Below, in pieces: positions 1 to 8,992 of a stretch of 64,000 nucleotides of DNA. Within the stretch, counting starts at the first letter, position 1, and every line of letters begins with the position of its first letter. The translations under genes and the position numbers were made by a program. Source of the stretch: Pseudolysinimonas kribbensis (GTDB lineage: Bacteria; Actinomycetota; Actinomycetes; Actinomycetales; Microbacteriaceae); assembly GCF_030161895.1 (NCBI RefSeq), contig NZ_BSVB01000001.1, positions 496,001 through 560,000 of the forward strand. The letters run 5' to 3'. Under the pieces are notes generated by a model. The model had not been told where the DNA came from. It saw only the letters and a program-made list of their open reading frames with translations, and did not search any database.

Positions 1-97
1 GACGTCCGCGGCGGCGATCGAGGTCGTCGACGGCGTCGAGCTCGGATTCGACCACGGTGAGGTCGTTCTCGGACGTGTCCTTCGGCTCGTCGCTCAT
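1..97 (-). CDS. N-terminus of an unidentified acidic protein (partial)
   Basis: An open frame starts at ATG 97 on the minus strand and runs off the window edge after 32 codons. The visible part is rich in Asp and Glu (it begins [20 protein letters not shown]) and shows no domain. It is divergent from aroA. In other actinobacteria a SigH/SigR-type sigma factor often lies divergent to aroA-rsgA, which would fit the position, but nothing in these residues proves it. No strong ribosome binding site precedes the ATG. Confidence 0.4.
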   Translation of the reverse strand, partial: MSDEPKDTSENDLTVVESELDAVDDLDRRRGR

Positions 98-221
98 CGC
101 CTGGAAGTCTATGCCGGAGGCGGTGGAGGGACGTTCGAGCACGCTCGTGGGCACGGGGCGCCGCTCCTCTCGTCTCCACCGGGCGATCCCCGGACGTTAC
201 TGTGGACAACCGATGGGCCTG

Positions 222-1608
222 ATGAGGTATTCCGACCGCGAGGAGCTTCCTCTCGACGGCGTGCGCGCGCGGGAGACCGAGAAGACCGGGCCGGGCACGT
301 GGAGCGCGCCGACGGCCGTTGGTCCGCTGGCCGCGCGGCTGAGCCTGCCGGGCTCCAAGAGCCTCACCAACCGGGAGCTCGTGCTCGCGGCGCTGGCGGA
401 CGCGCCGTCGGTGCTGCGCCGCCCCCTGCACTCCCGCGACACCGCGCTCATGGTCGAGGCGCTGCGCTCGCTCGGGGCCGGCATCCACGAGCAGCAGGGC
501 GACGGCGCATTCGGAGCCGACCTGCGCATCGCGCCCGGCGAGCTCGGCGGCGGGATCTCGATCGACGCGGGTCTGGCCGGCACGGTCATGCGGTTCATCC
601 CGCCGGTCGCGGCGCTCGCGCTCGGCCCGGTCGCGCTGGACGGCGACCCCGCGGCCCGTCGACGCCCGATGCGCGCGACGATCCAGGCGCTGCGCGACCT
701 CGGCGTCGACGTCGCCGACGACGGCCGGGGCTCGCTCCCTTCACCGTGCACGGCACGGGCGAGGTCGAGGGCGGCGAGGTCGCGATCGACGCCTCGGCCT
801 CGAGTCAGTTCGTGTCGGGGCTGCTGCTGGCCGCCCCGCGGTTCGTGCGCGGCCTCACCCTGCGGCACACCGGCGAGCGGCTGCCGAGCATGCCGCACAT
901 CCAGATGACGATCGCGACCCTCGCGGCGCGCGGCGTCGTCGTCGAGTCGCCGGAGCCCGGCGTCTGGGTGGTGCCGCCGGCCCCGATCCGCGCGCTCGAC
1001 GTGACGATCGAGCCGGACCTCTCGAACGCCGCCCCTTCCTCGCCGCCGCGATCGTCGCGGGCGGCAGCGTGACGGTGACCGGATGGCCGGCCTCGACCAC
1101 GCAGGTCGGCGATGCGCTGCTCGAGCTGCTCCCCCGCTACGGCGCGACCGTGACCCGCCACGGCGACGCGGTCACCGTCACGGGCGGCCCCGCGATCCCA
1201 GGCGTCGACCTCGACCTGTCGGAGGGCGGCGAGCTCGCCCCCACCTTCGCGGGCCTCGCGGCGCTCGCGACGGGGCCGGGCCGGATCACCGGGATCGCGC
1301 ACCTGCGCGGGCATGAGACCGACCGGCTCGCGGCGCTCGCCTCCGAGCTCGGCGCGCTGGGCGCGTCCGTCACGGAGCTCGACGACGGCCTCGCGATCGA
1401 GCCCGCCCCGCTCCACGGCGGCGCGTGGCGCAGCCACGAGGACCACCGCATGGCGACCACGGGCGCGCTCGTCGGCCTCGCCGTGCCGGGCGTCGAGATC
1501 GACGACATCGGCGCGACCGCGAAGACGCTGCCCGAGTTCCCGGAGCTCTGGCGCCGGATGCTGCGACCGGCATCCGGCATCGACCCGCTGATCTGGCCCG
1601 GCGTGTGA
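222..1608 (+). CDS. aroA: 3-phosphoshikimate 1-carboxyvinyltransferase (EPSP synthase), two frameshifts
   Basis: EPSP synthase joins shikimate-3-phosphate and PEP in the sixth step of the shikimate pathway. The N-terminal signature [10 protein letters not shown] is present, as are [11 protein letters not shown] and, near the C-terminus, SHEDHRMA (substrate and active-site region). The frame breaks near 737 (CTCCCTTC) and near 1035 (GCCCCTTCC); adding one C at each restores a full-length protein of about 460 residues. Start may be ATG 222 or ATG 213. Only 21 bases separate it from rsgA, so the two are probably one transcript. The breaks match the homopolymer errors seen across the window. Confidence 0.9.
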
Positions 1609-1629
1609 GCCCCGGACGATGAGACGCCC

Positions 1630-2654
1630 ATGAGCTGGCTCAGCGACGACGACGAGGACGACGACGAGTTCGGCTACGACGAGTCGGACGTGCGCATCCG
1701 GCCGAACCCGAAGGGCAGCCGCCCGCGCACCAAGACACGCCCCGAGCACGAGGACGCGGTCGACGGCCGCGTGCTCTCCGTGGACCGCGGCCGCTACACC
1801 GTGATGGTCGGCGAGGACACCCCGGCCGAGCACGTGCTCACGACGACCCGCGCGCGCGAGCTGCGCAACGACGCGATCGTCACGGGCGACCGCGTCGATG
1901 TCGTCGGCGACACCTCGGGTGACGAGGGGACGCTGGCGCGGATCGTCCGCATCCAGCCCCGCACGACGTTGCTGCGCCGCAGCGCCGACGACACCGACAC
2001 GGTGGAGCGGGTGATCGTCGCCAACGCCGATCAGCTCATGATCGTCATCGCGGCGGCCGACCCGGAGCCGCGCGCCCGGCTCGTCGACCGCTACCTCGTC
2101 GCCGCATACGACGCGGGCATCGCCCCCTCATCGTCGTCACGAAGACGGACCTCGCAGACCCCGGCCCCTTCCTGGCCAACTTCGCGGCGCTCGACGTGCC
2201 GGTGCTCCGCAGCGCGCCGGGCGCGTGGCCGATCGACGCGCTCGCGCCCGTGCTCGCCGGGCACACGACGGTCGCCGTCGGCCACTCCGGCGTCGGCAAG
2301 TCGACCCTCGTCAACGCGCTCGTGCCCGGCACGGATCGCGCGGTCGGCGTCGTCAACGCGGTCACCGGGCGGGGGCGGCACACCTCGTCGTCGACGGTGT
2401 CGCTGCGGGTGCCGACGGGCGGCTGGATCATCGACACGCCCGGCGTGCGCTCCTTCGGCCTCGGGCACGTCGACATCGCCAACGTGCTGCGCGCCTTCAC
2501 CGACCTCGCGGCGGTCACGGCGGAGTGCCCGCGCGGCTGCACGCACCGGGAGGATGCCCCGGACTGCGCCCTCGACGAGGCGGTCGCCGACGGGCGGCTG
2601 CGCGCGGACCGCGTCGACGACTTCCGGCGGCTGCTGGCCTCCGTCACCGCCTGA
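1630..2654 (+). CDS. rsgA: Ribosome small subunit-dependent GTPase A, one frameshift
   Basis: RsgA (YjeQ/EngC) is a circularly permuted GTPase that checks late 30S ribosome maturation. Seen in order: a very acidic N-terminus, an OB-fold region, the G4 motif TKTD, the P-loop GHSGVGKST, the G3 motif DTPGVRSFGL, and the C-terminal zinc motif in CPRGCTHREDAPDC. The frame changes near 2120 in a C-run (GCCCCCTC) just before TKTD; one added C restores it. The gene follows aroA closely and its 3' end overlaps the convergent rlmC by 11 bases. Confidence 0.92.
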
Positions 2655-3753
2655 GCAGCACCATCGTCTCGGCGTGCGCCGTCTGCGGGAACATGTCGAA
2701 CACCCGCCCGGCGACCGGTCGGTACGACGGCAGCGCCGCGAGGTCGCGCGCGAGCGTGACGGCGTTGCAGCTGGAGTAGACGATCGCCGGCGCACCCGAC
2801 GCCTCGAGCCAGGCGTCGAGCCGCTCCCCCAGGCCGCGGCGGGGCGGGTTCACGACGACGAGATCCGGCCGATCGCCTTGCCGCTGGGCCCAGTCCGTCG
2901 CATCGGCGACGACGAACCCGGTGTCCGGCACGCCCGCCGCACGCGCGCCGGCGATCGCGGGCTCGGAGACCTCGACGCCCGTCACCCGGCGCCCCGGGGC
3001 GGCGAGGTGCAGTGCGAAGCCGCCGACGCCGCAGTAGAGGTCCCAGACCGACGACGGCGCGATCCCGTCCGCCCAGGCGCGTGCCTGGTCGTACAGCGCC
3101 TGCGCGATCGCCGTGTTGGTCTGGAAGAAGCCGCCGGGCGGCAGCAGCAGCGTGCCGGCATCCATCCGCATCGCCAGGGCTCCGACCTCGGTGAGCACGA
3201 TCTCCTCGGAGCCCTCGGCGAGCGCCGCATGCTGCGGCAACAGGTTCACCGAGATCACGTCCGCCTGCGGGAGCGCCTCCCGCAGCCACGGCAGGTGCTT
3301 GCGGATGCGGGCGAGCGCCTCGGTGGATCGCAGGACGAAGCGCACCATGAGCCGCCCGTCGGGCGAGACGGTCACCTGCACGTGCTTGAGCTCGCCGCGC
3401 CGGGTCGGCACGTCGTACGGCGGGATGCCGGCCAGCCCGATGAAGTCGGCCAGCACCGGGAACGCCGCGTGCAGCTCCGGGGCGCAGATGCCGCACGCAC
3501 GCAGGTCGACGCCGTGGCGGTGCTCGTCGAGGATCCCGAGGGTCGGCGCGGTCGTCGTGCCGCCGACGACCATCTTGGCCTTGTTGCGGAACCCCGACTC
3601 GGCGCCGGCGTGCGGCGCCGCCCAGGCGATCGACGGCCACGCGGCGAGCAGCTCGCGCACCCCCGCGTCCTTCGCGGCGAGCTGCTGCGGGTACGGCACG
3701 CCCATGAGGGTGCAGGAGCGGCACACCCCCGCGTCGAAGTAGTCGCACTGCAC
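2644..3753 (-). CDS. rlmC: 23S rRNA (uracil-C5)-methyltransferase RlmC
   Basis: A 369-residue TrmA/RumB-family enzyme that moves a methyl group from SAM to C5 of a 23S rRNA uridine (U747 in E. coli). The N-terminus carries the Fe-S cysteines in CDYFDAGVCRSC. SAM-fold motifs DLYCGVGGFALH and NPPRRGLG follow, then the catalytic SSCN and a DMFPQTAH end. Length and motifs match E. coli RlmC (375 residues) rather than RlmD or TrmA. It is convergent with rsgA, and about 38 bases separate its start from the divergent hisN. Confidence 0.9.
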   Translation of the reverse strand: MQCDYFDAGVCRSCTLMGVPYPQQLAAKDAGVRELLAAWPSIAWAAPHAGAESGFRNKAKMVVGGTTTAPTLGILDEHRHGVDLRACGICAPELHAAFPVLADFIGLAGIPPYDVPTRRGELKHVQVTVSPDGRLMVRFVLRSTEALARIRKHLPWLREALPQADVISVNLLPQHAALAEGSEEIVLTEVGALAMRMDAGTLLLPPGGFFQTNTAIAQALYDQARAWADGIAPSSVWDLYCGVGGFALHLAAPGRRVTGVEVSEPAIAGARAAGVPDTGFVVADATDWAQRQGDRPDLVVVNPPRRGLGERLDAWLEASGAPAIVYSSCNAVTLARDLAALPSYRPVAGRVFDMFPQTAHAETMVLLRR

Positions 3754-3791
3754 GAAAGACGACGATAACGGCGGCCCGCTAGCGTGGCCGG

Positions 3792-4604
3792 GTGACCGAT
3801 TCCGCCGCCGGACCGAATCTGGCCGACGACCTGGCGCTCGCGCTCGCGATCGCCGCCGACGCCGACCTCATCGCGATCGACCGGTATCGCGCCCAGGACC
3901 TCGACGTCCGGTTCAAACCCGACCGCACCCAGGTGACCGACGCCGACCGCCGGATCGAGCGGCTCGTGCGTGAACGACTCGCGGCCGCGCGGCCCGACGA
4001 CGCGATCCTCGGAGAGGAGCTCGGCGGCGACAGCGCGCCCGGCGCTCCCCGCCGGCAGTGGATCGTCGACCCGATCGACGGCACCTCCAACTTCGTGCGC
4101 GGCGTGCCCGACTGGGGCCTGCTGCTGGCGCTCGTGGTCGACGGCGTGCCGATGCTCGGCGTCGCGAGCGCCCCCGCCCTCGAGCGGCGCTGGTGGGCGG
4201 CGAGCGGCCACGGCGCGTGGGTGCGGGAGGCGAAGGGCGAGCCGCGGCGCATCCGGGTGAGCGGGATCGACGCCCTGGCGGAGGCATCCCTGTCGTACAA
4301 CAGCCTCAAGGGGTGGGACGAGGCGGGCCGGCTCGACCAGCTCGTCGCGCTCGGCCGGGCCGTCGGCCGCACCCGCGCCTACGGCGACCTGTGGTCGTAT
4401 CTGCTGGTGGCCGAGGGGGCGGTGGATGTCGCGGGCGAGTTCGACCTGAAGCCCTGGGACACGGCGGCACTCGTGCCGATCCTGCGCGAGGCGGGCGGCA
4501 CGGCGACGACAGCGTCGGGAGGCGACGACGTGCTCACGGACGGCAGTCTCCTGGTGAGCAATGGTCTGCTGCACGCCGCAGTGCTGCGCCTCATCGCGCC
4601 GTGA
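3792..4604 (+). CDS. hisN: Inositol monophosphatase-family phosphatase, probable histidinol-phosphatase HisN
   Basis: A 270-residue Mg-dependent phosphatase. The family metal site is visible as ILGEELGG and DPIDGTSNF, with the C-terminal motif KPWDTAALVPILREAGG. In actinobacteria the orthologue beside aroA/rsgA removes phosphate from L-histidinol phosphate, the step before HisD; the neighbourhood supports that role, but other inositol-phosphatase-like substrates cannot be excluded by sequence alone. Translation starts at GTG 3792. Confidence 0.8.
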   Translation: MTDSAAGPNLADDLALALAIAADADLIAIDRYRAQDLDVRFKPDRTQVTDADRRIERLVRERLAAARPDDAILGEELGGDSAPGAPRRQWIVDPIDGTSNFVRGVPDWGLLLALVVDGVPMLGVASAPALERRWWAASGHGAWVREAKGEPRRIRVSGIDALAEASLSYNSLKGWDEAGRLDQLVALGRAVGRTRAYGDLWSYLLVAEGAVDVAGEFDLKPWDTAALVPILREAGGTATTASGGDDVLTDGSLLVSNGLLHAAVLRLIAP

Positions 4605-4627
4605 GGAACCCCCAGTATGCTCGGCGC

Positions 4628-5158
4628 ATGATGCGGCGACCGCCCCTGCGCGCGGGACGGCGCGCCGCCCTGCTGGCGGCGTCTCTCGCGGTCGCGGCGC
4701 TCGGGATCGCCCTCGCCGGCTGCACGGCGACCGCCGGTCCGACCCACACCCCCACCGCCACCTCGACGCCGAGCGGCGGCAAGGCGAGCGCCTTCGCCAT
4801 CAAGGTGGGCGACTGCCTCGACGACGCCGACATCCAGGGCACGACGACGACCGCCCCGATCGTGCCGTGCGACGGTCCGCACGACTCCGAGGCGTATGCG
4901 CGGTTCCTGCTCACCGACGCCGGGTACCCCGGCGAGGACAAGGTGAAGAGCGAGGCCGACGCCGGCTGCTCCGGTACGGCGTTCGCGAATTTCGTGGGCA
5001 TCGCGAGCGCCGATTCGACGCTGCCGTACTCCTACTACTTCCCGACCGCCGACAGCTGGTCGACCGGCGACCGCGAGGTCATGTGCACGATCTACCAGGT
5101 CGACGGCGCCGGCAAGCCGATCACGACGACCGGCACGCTCAAGAACGCCGCGCGCTGA
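4628..5158 (+). CDS. Secreted lipoprotein with septum-formation domain
   Basis: A 176-residue protein starting at tandem ATGs (4628/4631). It has an Arg-rich n-region, a hydrophobic core and a lipobox ending LAGC, so it is probably lipid-anchored on the outer face of the membrane. A Thr/Ser/Pro linker (about residues 38-55) leads to a Cys-containing domain with VGDCLDD, VPCDGPHDSEAYARF and a late MCTIYQ. The VGDC...PCxxPHxxE pattern is that of the actinobacterial septum-formation domain. Its exact role is not known. The 3' end overlaps the convergent cupin gene. Confidence 0.75.
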   Translation: MMRRPPLRAGRRAALLAASLAVAALGIALAGCTATAGPTHTPTATSTPSGGKASAFAIKVGDCLDDADIQGTTTTAPIVPCDGPHDSEAYARFLLTDAGYPGEDKVKSEADAGCSGTAFANFVGIASADSTLPYSYYFPTADSWSTGDREVMCTIYQVDGAGKPITTTGTLKNAAR

Positions 5159-5513
5159 CGCCGGCGGAGCCGAGCAGGAGCAGCAGCAGGAAGCGCATCG
5201 GCTCGAACGCCTCCACGCCGTGGCGCAGTCCGCTCTCGACGTGCAGGAGCCCGCCGGCGGGCAGCTCCACCCGCGTGCCGCGGACCTGCACCGCCCCGCG
5301 GCCCTCGATCACGTGGATGAGGAGGGGCGCCTGCGCCGAGTGGTCGCGCATGACGGCGCCGGTGTCCATCGCGACGCCGACGATCGCGACGTCGTCGCTC
5401 TTGAACAGCCGCCGGGAGCGCACGCCGCCGGCGTCGATCGGCAGGGCGCGTCGCAGCGTCGCCTGATCCGCGACGATCAGCTCGTGGATGGGGAACGCGG
5501 CCAGCGAGATCAC
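5139..5513 (-). CDS. Small cupin-domain protein
   Basis: A 124-residue single-domain cupin. The two conserved cupin segments are seen around residues 50-95 (DTGAVMRDHSAQAPLLIHVIEGRG and LPAGGLLHVESGLRHGVEA in part), with histidines that could hold a metal. The substrate is unknown. It is divergent from the globin gene with only 43 bases between start codons, and that gap holds the palindromic site at 5515-5542, so both are probably controlled together. A role in nitrosative or oxidative stress is inferred from neighbours only. Confidence 0.7.
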   Translation of the reverse strand: MISLAAFPIHELIVADQATLRRALPIDAGGVRSRRLFKSDDVAIVGVAMDTGAVMRDHSAQAPLLIHVIEGRGAVQVRGTRVELPAGGLLHVESGLRHGVEAFEPMRFLLLLLLGSAGVSARRS

Positions 5514-5514
5514 G

Positions 5515-5542
5515 AATAAAACCTAGCACCGTGCTTTTTATC
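5515..5542. promoter_or_regulatory. Palindromic operator candidate, copy A (cupin/globin divergon)
   Basis: AATAAAAC, 12 bases, then TTTTTATC. The right half is identical to, and the left half a 6/8 match of, the perfect palindrome at 7120-7147. AT-rich in a GC-rich context and placed between two divergent starts. Confidence 0.65.
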
Positions 5543-5556
5543 GGTACGCTGACGGT

Positions 5557-6032
5557 GTGCGCGACCTCGCGGATCGATCGGACGTCGAGGAGCTGGTCTC
5601 CGGCTTCTACCGGACCGCGTTCGCCGACGCGCTCATCGGCCCGATCTTCACCGAGATCGCCCGGATGGACCTCGAGCGCCACCTCCCGATCATGTGCGAC
5701 TTCTGGGAGACGGTGCTGTTCGGCACGGGCGCGTACCGTCGCAACGCGCTCCAGGCGCACGTCGACCTCAACGCCCTGTCCCCCTGACGGCGACGCACTT
5801 CGGCCGCTGGCTCGCGCTGTGGTCGGCGGCGGTCGATGCGCGCTTCCGCGGGCCCGTCGCCGACCGGGCGCTCCTGCAGGCGGAGCGCATCGCCGGCTCG
5901 ATGCAGCGTCGGCTCGCGGGCCGTTCCGGCAGCGCGTATGAGGCGCTCTCCCGCCGTGACGCCCGGACCGAACCGGTGCCGAGCAGAGCAGAGCCGGCGG
6001 GCGGATCCGCGGTGTTAGGTTCGACCGGATGA
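5557..6032 (+). CDS. Group III-type truncated hemoglobin, one frameshift
   Basis: The first frame gives a globin-like start (ELVSGFYRTAFADALIGPIF...) with the F-helix-like HLPIMCDFWETVLFG and a candidate haem-ligand His in LQAHVDLN. After a C-run near 5783 the frame shifts; with one more C it continues as LTATHFGRWLALWSAAVDARF to about residue 130, matching 2/2-type globins used in oxygen or NO chemistry. Start is GTG 5557. The stop overlaps the ATG of the SufR-like regulator (ATGA), so the two are co-transcribed. The long Ala/Arg tail after residue 130 is unusual and may hide another base error. Confidence 0.8.
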
Positions 6033-6661
6033 CCGGCCGGAGCGACAGCTACCACGCCGCAATGGCGTCGCCCTCGCGGCGCTCCGTGCTCGACGTGCTG
6101 CTCGCCTCGGCCGATCCCCTGGATGCCGCGGCTGTCTCCGAGCGGGTGGGGCTGCATCTGACGACGACGCGGTTCCATCTCGACCAGCTCGTGGATGCCG
6201 GCCTCGCCCGGCGCCGGTCGAGCGTCGAGGGCCGCCGGGGCCGCCCCCGGATGCTGTATGCGCCCGCCGGCGCGCCGCGCGATCGGGATGCCCGCGAGCA
6301 GCTCATCCGGGTGCTCTCGGGGGCGCTCGGCGACCAGGCCGACGAGGAGTCGCTGCGCGCCGGGCGGCGCTGGGCGACCGCGTTCGACCCGCCGCGCCCC
6401 GACGACCCGGTGCCGGGCCTGGTGGAGGTGCTCGACCGTCTCGGCTTCGATCCCGAACCGGATGCCGCCGTCGACCCCGTCATCCGGCTGCCGTCGTGTC
6501 CGTTCCGGGAGGCCGCTCGCGATCATCCCGACGTGGTCTGCGCGGTGCACCGCGGCCTCATCGACCGGCTCATGGAGGGCACGACGCGCGACGCGCGGCT
6601 GCTGCCCTTCGTCGAGCCGCAGCTCTGCCTGATCACGGTCGGGCCGGCCGCGGCCGGTTAG
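6029..6661 (+). CDS. SufR-like (COG2345-type) helix-turn-helix regulator
   Basis: A 210-residue regulator. The N-terminal winged helix lies at about residues 10-75 (SERVGLHLTTTRFHLDQLVDAG as the recognition region, followed by RGRPRMLY wing residues). The C-terminal half keeps the cysteines typical of SufR-type sensors: CPFREAA, then VVCAVH, then QLCLITV. These residues hold an Fe-S cluster in the family and make binding sensitive to iron, oxygen or NO. It overlaps the globin stop, so the site at 5515-5542 probably makes it autoregulated. The same site type lies before the ferredoxin gene. Confidence 0.75.
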   Translation: MTGRSDSYHAAMASPSRRSVLDVLLASADPLDAAAVSERVGLHLTTTRFHLDQLVDAGLARRRSSVEGRRGRPRMLYAPAGAPRDRDAREQLIRVLSGALGDQADEESLRAGRRWATAFDPPRPDDPVPGLVEVLDRLGFDPEPDAAVDPVIRLPSCPFREAARDHPDVVCAVHRGLIDRLMEGTTRDARLLPFVEPQLCLITVGPAAAG

Positions 6662-7104
6662 GCGGGCGTGGCCGGCGCCCCCAACGCGATCACGCCGAGC
6701 GCGAGCAGCACGATCACCTTGGCGCCTTCGAGTGCGATGTACCCGAGGTGAAGACGATGCCGGGGCCGGCCGTCGGAGATCCGTCCGCCCAGCACCCTGG
6801 CATCCATGCGCCGCCGCAGCACGCCGGCCTGGACGACCAGGATGACCGCCGCGGCGACGGCCAGCACGAGCCGAGGCCACGCCGCCGGCGGCCAGGGCAC
6901 GACGCTCGTCACGAGCACCGCGAGCGCGAGCACCGCCTCCACGAGGTTGAGCACACGGAAGACCAGGCGGCCGATCCCGACCCCCAGCTCGGTCGTGATG
7001 CCGGGCGCCCGGAACTTCAGCGGCGCCTCCAGGAATGAGATCGCGAGCACCATCCCGAGCCAGCCGAAGACCACCGCGACCTGGATCGCCCCGGCCACAC
7101 CCAT
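6658..7104 (-). CDS. Four-helix integral membrane protein of unknown function
   Basis: A 148-residue protein with four predicted membrane helices (about residues 4-24, 46-67, 74-94 and 124-144). The segment [19 protein letters not shown] recalls DUF4149-like membrane proteins, but I cannot assign a function. It ends 4 bases inside the regulator gene in convergent orientation and is divergent from the ferredoxin gene across the palindrome at 7120-7147, so it probably belongs to the same regulon. Confidence 0.65.
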   Translation of the reverse strand: MGVAGAIQVAVVFGWLGMVLAISFLEAPLKFRAPGITTELGVGIGRLVFRVLNLVEAVLALAVLVTSVVPWPPAAWPRLVLAVAAAVILVVQAGVLRRRMDARVLGGRISDGRPRHRLHLGYIALEGAKVIVLLALGVIALGAPATPA

Positions 7105-7119
7105 ACGTCACGTCCTCTG

Positions 7120-7147
7120 GATAAAAACGGCTACAGTCATTTTTATC
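7120..7147. promoter_or_regulatory. Palindromic operator candidate, copy B (perfect)
   Basis: GATAAAAA, 12 bases, then TTTTTATC: a perfect 8-12-8 inverted repeat between the membrane-protein gene and fdxA. It has the same geometry as the site at 5515-5542. Confidence 0.7.
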
Positions 7148-7164
7148 ACCGAAAGGCGGGCGGC

Positions 7165-7563
<399 letters not shown>

Positions 7564-8909
7564 AATCCATCGTCGGCGGCCGGCGGGTGAAGAACCGCGT
7601 GAGGCCGAGCAGATAGATCAGGCCGACGACGACCCACGGGATGCCGATCCAGAAGGCGAGCGGCGCCAGGCTGGTCCACAGCCACGCGGTCATCGCGAAT
7701 CCGATGATCGGCAGCACCAGGAACAGCCAGATCGCCCGGCCTCCCCGCTGCCGACGGTCGATCAGGAAGTGCTTGATCACGCTCAGGTTCACGAACGAGA
7801 ACGCCATGAGGGCACCGAAGTTGATCATCTGGAACACCCAGTCCAGCGGCACGACGAGCGCGAGCAGTCCGAGGGCCGCGAGGATCAGGATCGTGATCCA
7901 CGGCGTGCGGAAACGCGCCGAGACGCGGGCGAACACCGTGCGCGGCAGCATCCGGTCGCGTCCCATCGCGTAGAGGATGCGCGCGACGCTCGCCTGCGAC
8001 GCCATGGCCGATGCGAAGCTGCCGGCCACGAACGCGGCCGTGAACAGACCGGAGAGCACGGCGCCGCCGACCCGCACCATGAGGTCGATCGAGGCGGTGT
8101 CATCGCTCAGGTGCTTGTAGTCGGGGAAGACCAGGCCGGCCACCCAGGCGGCGAGCGTGAAGATCAGACCGCCGATGAGCGTCGTCAGGATGATCGCGCG
8201 CGGGATCGAGCGCTTGGGCTCCTTGGCCTCCTCGCTCAGGGTCGACACCGCGTCGAATCCGAGGAAGGCCAGTGCGAGGATCGCGGCGCCGGCCGCGAGG
8301 TGCGGCACGTCCGCCGTCGCCGACCAGAACGGGTCGAGCAGCCCCGCGCCCCGCTGGTCTCCCGCGTACGACGCGAGCCCGGCGATGACGAACACGGCGA
8401 CGAACAGGATCTGCGCGCCGACGAGGGCGAGGTTCACGCTCGTGACGATGGTGATGCCGATCAGGTTGAGCACCGTGACCACCACGATCGATCCGACGAT
8501 CCATGCCCACTGGGGCACGGCCGGCACCACGGCGGAGAGGTACTGCCCGATCAGGATGTAGCTCAGCATCGGCAGCAGCAGATAGTCGAGCAGCAGCGCC
8601 CATCCGACGAGGAACCCGAGGTGCGAGCCGAACGCACCGCGCGTGTAGGTGTAGGCGGATCCGGCGACCGGATAGGCGCGCACGAGCTGGGCGTAGCTCG
8701 ACGCCGTCGCGAGCATCGCGATCGTCGTCACGATGTACGAGCCGGCGAGATGGCCGTTGGTCGCGGCGGTCGCATAGCCGAAGCTCGTGAACACGGCCAG
8801 GGGCAGCATGTAGGCCAGGCCGAACACGAGGATGCGGCCCGTATTGAGCTTGCGGCTGAGGCGGATCGGGGCGTCGGCGGTGACGGTCACGGTGCGGCCT
8901 TTCGAGAGA

Positions 8910-8951
8910 ACCAATGTGGTGCCGTCAAGGTACAGCATTGGTACACCGTTG
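8910..8951. promoter_or_regulatory. Direct and inverted repeats in a divergent promoter region
   Basis: ACCAATG at 8910-8916 and CATTGGT at 8936-8942 form an inverted repeat with a 19-base gap. GTACAGCATTG (8930-8940) and GTACACCGTTG (8941-8951) are adjacent 11-base near-repeats. They lie between the permease and acyl-CoA synthetase starts and could bind a regulator of both. Confidence 0.4.
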
Positions 8952-8992
8952 GTATATAGCGGCTTTCCCGGCGGCGGGGTAGCGTCCGATCC

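Noticed and set aside
1630..3768. A 712-codon plus-strand frame starting with RsgA
   Set aside because: Only the first 160 codons match RsgA; after the C-run it is a false frame over rsgA and the antisense of rlmC.
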